Shown here one piece after another: positions 55,501 to 64,000 of a stretch of DNA of 64,000 bases. The notes beneath the pieces were generated by a model, which saw nothing but the letters and a program-made list of their open reading frames with translations, did no database searches and was not told the origin of the DNA. Source of the DNA: Corylus avellana. Lineage: Eukaryota > Streptophyta > Magnoliopsida > Fagales > Betulaceae. The position numbers were made by a program, and so were the translations under genes. How positions within the stretch are numbered: the stretch's first letter is position 1; each line of letters begins with the position of its first letter. Location of the stretch: contig NC_081546.1 in the NCBI RefSeq assembly GCF_901000735.1, positions 29,655,900 to 29,719,899 on the forward strand, in the 5' to 3' direction.

Positions 55501-58435
55501 AATCCAAGGAGAATGAAAGTACCTCCCAAAGGAATAATTATTTGTCAAAAATGGACGACATCCTGGGCCCTGGGTAGTTTTAGATGAACAATGATTTTTC
55601 TTTTTTGGATGACTAGATGAATGGCTTTTCTGCTTGCCAACTTTATTTTTTTGATGAATAAGAGACTTTATAAGCAAACAAACCAATCAACAATAGTAAC
55701 ACCAAATACAAGCCTTTTCCAAAAGGCTGAAAAACTCGACCTCACAGAGGCCTACCCCAACCAGCTAAAAAACCAGAATCCAGTCTGCAGCTGAGAATAC
55801 AGACAGCAAACAAAACCAAACCACAAAAAGAAAAAAAACCACCAAGCCTCATCAACAGAGACGCCCTCCCAAGGGCCTAATTACAAACCACACCATTATT
55901 ACAACTATTACAAGAATAAATCTGCAGGTAAATTCCACTGAGCAGCTAAAACCAAATTCTCTCTGTTTTTAGAAAACTTGCCCTTCCCTGCAATTCTTGT
56001 TCTCACTTCCCAAAGAACTTTCCTCAAAATCTGTTCCTCAGAAATAGGATGACCAGAGTGTTTTAATTCATTTCTAGTGCACCACAAATTGTAAATAACA
56101 GATCCTAGCACAAGGCGGCAGAGGAGACCTTTAAGAGTTTTAGTTCCCCATTTGCTGATTCCTAACTTCAGAACCTCATCCCAGATAATAGGAGAATTGT
56201 TTTCATGGCACCGATGCATACAGAACTTCCATATTCTGTAACTGAAGCTACACTCAAAAAACAAATGATCCCTGCTTTCAATTTGATTATGACAGAAGAA
56301 ACACTTAACCTCACCTTTATATCCCCATTTCATCAACCGATCCCCAGTGAGAAGCCTGTCCTGTACAGCAAGCCATAAAATGAAAGCATGCTTAGGGATA
56401 GCATTTGGAAACCACACCATCTTCCACCAACTAACCTCTACCTTCTTTTCTCTAAGAAAATCCCAAGTTTCTGAGCTAACATATGAACCTCCCCTAGAAA
56501 CAGTCCATACAGGTTTGTCATAAGGTCCAAACCTTATCTCATGAAGCCTAGCTTGAATCTCCACCAGAGCCTCAGACCTGGCTGGTCTCCAAAACCAGTC
56601 ACCATTAAGAATGACAGATGACAACTTAGCTTCCAAACTACTATGAGCATCATAGACAGCTCTATGCCCAAAGACCTCAATTAAAATTCCAGAGGGATGC
56701 CAAGAATCCTGCCAGAGGAAAATGTTCTCTCCATTGCCAACCTCAAACTTCAAAATTCTCTTAGCAATCTCCCTCAACTTTAAGATCTTTCTCCAGCTCC
56801 AAGAACAATTTTGAGGAATGCTCACACTCCAGAAACTCTTCCTTTTCAACAAATTATCTTTCACCCAAGCTACCCATAAAGAGCCAGATCGAGCAAAGAG
56901 ACTCCAAACATGTCTGGGCATAGAAGTTTGGTTCCACACCTCCACTCTTTTTAGCCCCAAACTTCCTTCCTTCTTAGGAAAGCACAAAGCATGCCAAGAA
57001 ACTTTAGCCTTAGCAGGACCTTCACCCTTTCCAGTCCACAGAAATCTATTAAATTTCTGCTCAATAGCCTTGAGGATCTTCTTAGGGAGAATAAAAATGC
57101 TAGTCCAATAAACCTGCAGACTATACAGAACTGAAGACAGCAATTGGAGCCTACCTGCATAAGAAATATGTCTAGAAAGCCAGGAATCAATTCTACCAGT
57201 AATTCTGTCCAACAAGGCCTCACAATCTGCTGCAGAAAGCCTAGTTGAAATCAAGGGAACCCCAAGATATCTAACTGGTAGATGGCCTTCATTCATTCTC
57301 AATTCACCCAGCAGCAAATGTTTAACTCTATCTGAAATACCAGAACAGAAGAAGAAACTCTTTGAGGGATTAGCTTTCAGACCAGATAACCCCTCAAATT
57401 CAGACAAAGCATCTTTGATGATGTTGATAGAGGTCAAACTGGCTTCAGAAAAAATAAGGAGGTCATCTGCAAAACAAAGATGAGTAAGTTTTTGTTTCAA
57501 ACATTTAGAATGAAACTTGAAACCTGAACCCCCACCAGTATGATCTGCCATTATTCTAGAGAAAATCCATGGCTAAAACAAACAAATAAGGGGATAAGGG
57601 ATCCCCTTGCCTCAGCCCCTTCTTTCCTTCAAAATAGCCAACTAAAGTTCCATTTAAACAAATAGAAAACCGAGGAGAAGTAATACACTCCTTTATCCAG
57701 CTAAGAAACTTCCTTGGGAAACCAAAACAATGAAGGCAGTGAATCAAGAGTTCCCAATTTACAGAATCATAGGCCTTCATAAGATCAACTTTCAAAGTGC
57801 AACGAGGATCTCCTTTATCTTTATGATATCTTTATCAATTTTCTGCTTGCCAACTTTCTGGTATTCTTAGTTGTAATCTTGGTAATATCAGCTCTTGTCG
57901 TGAAATATGAAGACCTTGTTGTTTACTGATGGTTTAGGTTGTGATTGCTGAACAAAGATAAGGGCTTGGACTTGAACAAAGATGTCCATATTCAAAATTG
58001 GCACAGTTCATGAAGTTTTGTTGTATTTAAGCTGTGTTAATTCAGCAGTTTTGAGTTTTATTTGCAGTTTCCCTTCTTTATTGTCATCCAATTCTAATAA
58101 CTATGGTCTTGGTTTCAGATCTGTACCAATTGAAAATGGTTTATTGTGACGTTTCTGCAGTCAATTACTTATCAAAAATCTGCAGTCAATTAGCTTTTTC
58201 TTCAGATCTGTACCAATTGGATGATTTTTGTAATAATCTAATACACTTAAATTACAAAATAATAAAATTAAAAAAAAACAAAACAAAAAGTCGAGCTCGA
58301 GCTCGAACAGGGTTCCAACCCTGTCGAGCCGAGCTCGAGCAGCAAAGTCGGGCTCGACTCGAGCCTGGCCCAAAAATAAACGAGCCGAGCCTGGACAACC
58401 AAAGCTCGCCCAAGCTCGGCTCGTTTACACCCCTA
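55501..58435 (+). repeat. Dispersed repeat, copy A, split by a LINE
   Basis: Outside the LINE, 55501-55644 plus 57858-58435 matches copy B at 63052-63814 almost base for base (AATCCAAGGAGAATGAAAGT at the left; GGCTCGTTTACACCCCTA at the right). The right end has GAGCTCGAGC-type subterminal repeats and an inverted TAGGGGTGTAAACGAG terminus, as in hAT-like elements. The left boundary (about 55501) lacks a matching terminus, so the shared unit may be truncated. No coding capacity. Confidence 0.7.
55626..57857 (-). mobile_element. Young L1-type LINE, 5' truncated, with 19-bp TSD
   Basis: Minus-strand insert (55645-57838) flanked by exact TTTTCTGCTTGCCAACTTT (55626-55644 and 57839-57857). Copy B at 63176 keeps a single uninterrupted site. 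The 5' end is truncated inside the RT domain. A short frame (57795-57556: KVDLMKAYDSVNWE, GLRQGDPLSPYLFVLAMDF) and a long one (57551-55908, 547 codons: FADDLLIF catalytic box, RYLGVPL, FLWTGKG, a zf-RVT domain with FILWLAVQDRLLTGDRL, CFFCH and HLFFECSFS) are separated by a one-base deletion near 57560. A 3' UTR of about 260 bp and a short A tail follow. Endonuclease is absent, and no RNase H domain is seen. It is the best-preserved retroelement in the window. Confidence 0.9.
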
Positions 58436-59296
58436 AATACAAGAGTCTAGCCCTCGACAGCTCGACGCTGGAATAGTGAAGGCTGTTCTCCTTTTCTACA
58501 AATCTGTAAGTTTGCAACACTCTTGACTAAGAGAGACTCCATCCATATCCCTACTAGTGTTTATTCTTAATTTTCCATTCTATTTGATTTGTTTGACACC
58601 TTAAACTAGGTTCCATTTTAGATAGGTTTTCGGTCTTAATCAAAATAGGTCGGGCGTCGGAACAGTGAACGGTCGGTGGCTGCTTAGTGTCATCTGAGAA
58701 TTTGTACTGCTTTTTTTTTTTTTTCAAAGAAAAAAAGAAAGAAAATCGACAGATTTTTTTGTTTTTTTGGCTTGCTGTAACCACACGGTGTTGTTGTTGT
58801 TGTTTTTTTTTTTTTTTTTTTGGGGTTAAAAGATATCTGGTAGAATATTGGCCATCCAAGCAAAGTACTGCAGATATACGGTGCTTTGCACTACCGCAAA
58901 TTCTGAACTCCTGTTTTTCTATGATTTTGCGTAGATGAGAGATTTTAGGGGCGAGAAGTGTTTTGGGAGCATTTATTTTATTTTAATTTATTCAGCACGA
59001 AGTTTCAACTTCTGATTGAAAGGCACTAAAGGGTGAATTTGTAAATTTGACACGTTTTAACATACTGTGATTTTTCTTTTATGCCCCGTTTGATAGCAAC
59101 GGCACCGTTTCAGCACAGGGTGTAAGACCGTCTTCTCGTTTTTGTTTTTGGGTCGGTTAAGGGTTTTGAACTTTGGCGTGCAGAGTGTTCCGTCGAGTTG
59201 CACCGAAACGGCGCTGTGAGGCATTCATTAGTGTCGCTGTCATTCATTGTTGCGTCTCTCACGCTTAGCACACGCTATAGACAGGGTTTTGCAGAT
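58436..59296 (+). promoter_or_regulatory. Region upstream of RRP41
   Basis: Contains poly-T and A runs (58712-58725, 58805-58820) and the likely promoter and leader (about 59080-59296). No TATA box is obvious. TTG-started frames run into the coding ATG but lack an upstream ATG. Small ORFs on both strands are homopolymer artefacts. Confidence 0.4.
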
Positions 59297-62028
59297 ATGG
59301 AGTACGTGAGCCCTGAAGGCCTTCGCTTAGATGGTCGCCGTCCCATGGAAGTATATATCGAACTATATTCGTTTCTCTAGCTTCATATATTTGTTCACCT
59401 GTTCTCTTATGATCTGCTTTTATCTGTTTTTCTTTTCTTGTTTTCTAAATTATTTTAGATGAGGCAAATTCGAGCAGAGATTGGTGCCGTGGCCAAAGCT
59501 GACGGGTACGAACCATATTTTTATATATATTAGTAATTCTTCAAATTGATTTCAATTTGTGGTTTCTTAGTTAAATATACTCTGCCTTTCAATTTCAGTT
59601 CTGCTGTGTTTGAGATGGGTAACACTAAAGTGATTGCTGCAGTATATGGCCCTAGAGAGGTACCGTTTAAGGCTTTAACATTGAGTCTTTGTTTAAGATG
59701 TTTAATTTGCAAGATAAGTACGTTTTCAAGTTATTGCTGTGAAATTTTGATTACTAATGATATATGCTCACTTGCAGGTCCAAAATAGGAGTCAACAAAT
59801 GAATGACAAGGCCCTGGTAACACTCTTCTTTTTATGCTTTTTTCTTTAACTAGTTCTAAATGCATTCGTGATTTTTGTCTTTGTTTGTTTTCAGGTGCGA
59901 TGCGAGTATAGCATGGCTAATTTTAGTACTGGGGATCGCATGAGAAAACCAAAGGGTGACAGGTAATTCTCTGTTTCTCTTTGGTTCATTCTAAAATTAT
60001 GGGTCACCTAGTTTCTATACATTGCCATGATTTAATCTGTAGTATTTCCCATGAGGAAATCCACATGATTGCATGTATAATTGACTTAATAGAATAATAG
60101 TGTTGTACTATAGTTTTTTATATGCATTGAAAAGTGTCCTTGGAAAATTTTTGCAATTTAGATATAGAGGGTTGTAAAATCTGTATGCTCAGGGAACTGA
60201 ATTTGGCTGGTTAAAAACAGGCTGGGATAATTTTTGAATGGCTAGATGTGTTCTCTGTTTGTAATTGATGAACCATAACCATGCAAAAGTGTCTTTCATG
60301 GTATACATAATTTTGAATTAGTTATGACTTCATTGACTTGTCTCTGGAAGTGGGTTCCTAAACCATGTAGAAGGTTTAGTATAAAAGAAGAGAAATACCT
60401 ACGTACGTTTGGCTTCACTTGCAAATTAAGCTTTTCGTGAAGTGTGTTTTTTTTTTTGCATGCGTGCTCTTATAATTGGGGTGAAGGATGAATTCCCTGT
60501 GGCTTAAGTGGGATTAGACAATCTGTGATTCTCACAAGCTTTATTTGCCTTTTAGCATGAATATCATTTTGCTGTCAATAGTAAATGCCAGATTGTGATG
60601 CTGCCTTTCAGATTATCTGTTTTCTTTGTGGCACTCTATTGCATTAATAGATGTTCAAATATAAGAACTACATCTCCTTGTAGCCTTGTAATTACTAATT
60701 ATAAGAGCATTTTATTAATGAGTATTAACAATTGTCTGTTCCCTCTCCATCGTGGAAAATGATGCTTCTGTGGGTGGTTCTAAGGATTATAAACGCTGCA
60801 TCACCAAATCAGAGTATAATATAAAATTTGTATGTATGATCTTTTGCTTTCTTATTGATGTAAGTTTCCTTGCACTCAGGCGATCCACAGAGATATCTTT
60901 AGTTATTCGCCAGACCATGGAAGCTTGCATATTGACACATTTGATGCCTCGGTCTCAGGTTCTATTGCAGCATATTGGGAACTTTTCCTACATGAGTGTG
61001 GTATTGCTAGTTTCTGTTCTGAACGTTTGTTTGCTTATCTTGCAGATAGATATTTTTGTCCAAGTACTCCAAGCGGATGGAGGTAAGTTGAGACTCGACT
61101 GTGCACAATTATTATTCTTGGATGGTAATCAGCTCATTTTAAACCCCCCCCTCCCTTCTAATTTTTTGCATGTGTGATAATGGCTGAGGGAATTTTTACC
61201 TGTGGTCTTCTTTTCTTTTCTTTTTCCTTTCCTGCTTTCATTTTAGACAAACAAAGGGTTCTAGGAAATCTACTATGTAATATAATAGGTTGAGAATTCA
61301 GCACACTTTCTTGTTTTGAGATACATCCTAGTATGTTTTTCTTGCCATTATTAAGCTGTGTTTGGTTAAGGGTTGTGCTGCACAATGTGCCCATAGAGTT
61401 GTGGACCTGCAGACATTTATTGTTCATAGAAAGGAAAGTCCAGTAAAGCATATGTGAAAAAGTTGAAGAGCCTCTGAACTGGATGCTAGTTGAACATTTA
61501 ATCAAGTCCGACCATAAATGTCATGTTGAATTCTATTCTTAATTGGGATTTTTTTTTTTGGCAGGAACTAGATCTGCATGTATCAATGCTGCAACTTTAG
61601 CCCTTGCAGATGCTGGGATCCCATTGCGGGATCTTGTTACTTCATGTAGTTCCGGGTACCTTAATAGCACTCCTCTGCTTGGTAAACTTACACGCCTTTT
61701 GTTTTTCCCTTGCTTTCTTGGTACATCAAAAGTTTTTGCTTTCCAAATTAATTCTTATTTGGAGAATAGTCATGTGAACAGATTTGAACTACGTAGAAGA
61801 TAGTGCTGGAGGTCCTGATGTCACTGTAGGGTTTCTCCCTAAGTTGGACAAAGTGACCCTTCTTCAGGTTATATCTGAAAGTTTGTTCTCATTTATTCTT
61901 CTCTCTACCTCTTATAGGTTTAGAATTCCTTCATGTTTGAAATTTTGGGCTCAGTCAGTGCTTTTGTGGTTTTAAAAAATTTTAAATATGGATTTTAGAA
62001 CAGCTCAGAGCCTCAGATATAAAGAAAT

Positions 62029-62059
<31 letters not shown>

Positions 62060-62784
62060 CACTTTAATTATTTGCATGCACTTCTATTCCTACCCCTGCC
62101 CAACAATTGCTGAACTACTTTTGGCCAAGGTTCATCCAAGATCCTTCTCCCAAGGCTGGTTTGGCCTTAGGGATTTTGAATGTTTAGAGCGGGTTGTAAT
62201 ATATCTTGATGGATTATACTATTATCCACATGACCAAGCTGAGCATTGGGGATTAGGCTTACTTGTTCTGGGTTTTCTGATTAATTGTATTATTGATGTA
62301 TCTGATTCTGTTTTTGCAATGTTTTTGAAACGCAAAACTTGTTACCTCTGCGGTTTTTGATTTTTTTGCAATTTTTGTGAAGTGTAAGGTTAAATGGTTC
62401 AATTTATACGGTCCATTCTATGCACCTCTATTAATTTGCCATTAAGGATTTTCCTTGTTCAATTTAGATCAAGGTCAAAGATTTCTTTTTGGACCACTCA
62501 TTTGTTATGTGTTCTTAAGCAGATGGATTCTAAGTTACCAATAGACATTTTTGAAAACGTCATGCAACTTGCAATTGAAGGCTGCAAAGCAGTAGCAAAT
62601 TACATTCGAGAAGTAAGAACGTTTTTCTTGCAGCCAATGATAATGCTGCCTTCTTATTTTTTGATTTAGTTTGAACTTGTTGAGGTATTTCTTCGTTTGT
62701 TCTCTTATTGGGATTTTCTATTGGTTTGTTTGGCAGATATTGCTAGAGAATACCAAGCAACTAGAGTATCGTCGGGGTCTATAG
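59297..62784 (+). CDS. RRP41: Exosome core subunit RRP41 (11 exons)
   Basis: Exons 59297-59350, 59459-59505, 59599-59659, 59778-59816, 59895-59962, 60880-60958, 61046-61082, 61565-61681, 61782-61867, 62523-62612 and 62737-62784 join in frame to 241 aa, the length of Arabidopsis RRP41. The start MEYVSPEGLRLDGRRPMEMR is the family's usual N-terminus. RNase PH fold landmarks: GSAVFEMGNTKVIAAVYGP, VRCEYSMANFSTGDR, SLVIRQTMEACI, DIFVQVLQADGGTRSACINA (active-site side), ALADAGIPLRDLV, and a C-terminal LENTKQLEYRRGL. RRP41 is one of six RNase PH-type subunits of the exosome ring, in nucleus and cytoplasm, acting in 3' RNA processing and decay. Plant RRP41 is reported to keep phosphorolytic activity, unlike yeast and human. 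All introns are GT-AG and no lesion was seen. Confidence 0.96.
62033..62059. repeat. (CT)n microsatellite in RRP41 intron 9
   Basis: About 13 CT units between exons 9 and 10. Confidence 0.9.
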
Positions 62785-63051
62785 TTTATAAACAAGGTAA
62801 GAAACTCAAAATTCTTCCTTGATTGTCATTGCAACTAGACATATATGTCTTGCAGGTCCTAAATTTTCAACTGCAGGTATCTCTTCTAACGTTGGTCCTC
62901 GGAAACTACATTTTGACCTGATCATCTTTAGGCTTCCATTGCTTCAGTGTGGATTTGTGAATCCCTATATCCAATTAAAAGCAACCATATACATGTTTCA
63001 ACTCTTAATGGTTCCCTGCATGTGGCGGGGAATGTGGCAAAGCATGTATGA
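62785..63051 (+). other. RRP41 3' flank
   Basis: Possible 3' UTR. 'GGTAAGAAAC' directly after the stop and 'CTTGCAGGTCC' at about 62853 could frame a small intron in the 3' UTR. No separate gene recognised. Confidence 0.35.
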
Positions 63052-63822
63052 AATCCAAGGAGAATGAAAGTACCTCCCAAAGGAATAATTATTTGTCAAA
63101 AATGGACGACATCCTAGGCCCTGGCTAGTTTTAGATGAACAATGATTTTTCTTTTTTGGATGACTAGATGAATGGCTTTTCTGCTTGCCAACTTACTGGT
63201 ATTCTTAGTTGTAATCTTGGTAATATCAGCTCTTGTCGTGAATATGAAGACCTTGTTGTTTACTGATGGTTTAGGTTGTCATTGCTGAACAAAGATAAGG
63301 GCTTGGACTTGAACAAAGATGTCCATATTCAAAATTGGCACAGTTCATGAAGTTTTGTTGTATTACAGCTGCATAAGCTGTGTTAATTCAGCAGTTTTGA
63401 GTTTTATTGGCAGTTTCCCTTCTTTATTGTCATCCAATTCTAATAATTATGGTCTTGGTTTCAGATCTGTACCAATTGAAAATGGTTTATTGTGACGTTT
63501 CTGCAGTCAATTACTTATCAAAAATCTGCAGTCAATTAGCTTTTTCTTCAGATCTGTACCAATTGGATGATTTTTGTAATAATCTAATACACTTCAATTA
63601 CAAAATCAAAAAAAAAAAAACAAAACAAAACAAAATAAAAAGTCGAGCTCGAGCCCGAGCAAAATAGATGAGCTCGAGCTAGAACAGGGTTTCAACCCTG
63701 TCAAGCCGAGCTCGAGCAGCAAAGTCGGGCTCGACTCGAGTTCGAGCTCAAGCCTGGCCCAAAAATAAACGAGCCGAGCCTGGACAGCCCAAGCTCGGCT
63801 CGTTTATGCCCCTACTCATGGT
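63052..63822 (+). repeat. Dispersed repeat, copy B (empty site for the LINE)
   Basis: Matches copy A (55501-55644 plus 57858-58435) but with no LINE at the shared TTTTCTGCTTGCCAAC site (about 63176). Ends with AGCTCGAGC-type repeats and GGCTCGTTTATGCCCCTA at 63814, followed by CTCATGGT. A 22-base run of AGCTCGAGCTAGAA-type expansion (63667-63686) is extra relative to copy A. Confidence 0.75.
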
Positions 63823-64000
63823 GAAGACTTTGTTTAGATTGGGGGAGTCTTAGATCAGCTTCCTAACCTTTGCTATTTGCTTTTACCACGCCTTTTCTTA
63901 ATGAACAAAAACTGTGGAGTTCCAATTTGTGATGAATAACAAGTACTAAGAATAAAAACTACTTTCATTTCCCTTCTAATTCTCTTATCTTATTAATTAA
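63823..64000. other. Right edge, no gene seen
   Basis: AT-rich sequence running off the window. No recognisable coding or repeat. Confidence 0.5.

Noticed and set aside
58436..58443. 8-bp TSD for repeat copy A (AATACAAG)
   Set aside because: The only other occurrence I noticed is inside the LINE 3' UTR, which is unrelated to a plausible left end.
59198..59296. N-terminal extension of RRP41
   Set aside because: The frame is open upstream but starts at TTG, with no ATG. The conserved family start is the ATG at 59297.
8401..62059. CRISPR-like or regulated repeat array from (CT)n runs
   Set aside because: Simple dinucleotide microsatellites scattered in introns and flanks. No spacer structure, and this is a plant genome.

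Overview
This window is nuclear DNA of a woody-type eudicot, probably a rosid; I cannot place it to genus. The evidence is GT-AG introns in every gene model, an AT-rich intergenic background packed with small transposon relics (L1-type LINEs, tRNA-derived SINEs, Mutator- and hAT-type miniature elements, a Ty1/copia remnant, a probable solo LTR), and plant-only gene families (SAUR, DYAD/AMEIOTIC1-like, LAX PANICLE 2-like).

Four multi-exon genes look intact, and the reading frame closes across all their introns: a LAX PANICLE 2-like RAWUL protein (17.6-21.0 kb, 4 exons), a P5A-type ATPase of the PDR2/MIA group (29.2-42.7 kb, 21 coding exons, 1189 aa), a DYAD/SWI1-domain coiled-coil protein (50.7-52.9 kb, 7 coding exons, 497 aa) and the exosome core subunit RRP41 (59.3-62.8 kb, 11 exons, 241 aa). 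A single-exon SAUR gene lies on the minus strand at 45.0-45.2 kb. The PDR2 and DYAD-like genes, on the same strand and about 8 kb apart, recall a neighbour pair in Arabidopsis (At5g23630 and At5g23610, from memory).

Layout. 0-5 kb: copy 1 of a small secreted cationic peptide family, a short LINE and a SINE. 5.2-12 kb: transposon graveyard with a LINE 3' half, nested miniature elements, a 717-bp Mutator-like foldback and a 2.1-kb probable solo LTR inside a second LINE. 13-17 kb: peptide copy 2, a LINE scrap, SINEs and a foldback carrying a SINE. 17.6-21 kb: LAX2-like gene. 23.5-24.3 kb: peptide copies 3 and 4. 24.6-28 kb: copia remnant, a LINE with target-site duplication, and GC-rich foldback DNA. 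28.2-42.9 kb: PDR2 with a hAT element in intron 3. 43-49.5 kb: SAUR gene, an unknown 98-aa ORF and MITEs. 49.6-53 kb: DYAD-like gene. 53.4-58.4 kb: AT-rich DNA and a repeat split by a young LINE. 59.3-62.8 kb: RRP41. 63.05-63.8 kb: the empty-site copy of that repeat.

The most novel item is the peptide family at 1.6-2.3, 12.9-13.6, 23.5-24.2 and 24.24-24.33 kb. The three fuller copies share a promoter module, a signal-peptide-like start and a C-terminal domain with an invariant CX3C-X23-CX3C spacing. This resembles a stretched alpha-hairpinin. Each copy carries different frame lesions, but the cysteine domain stays open.
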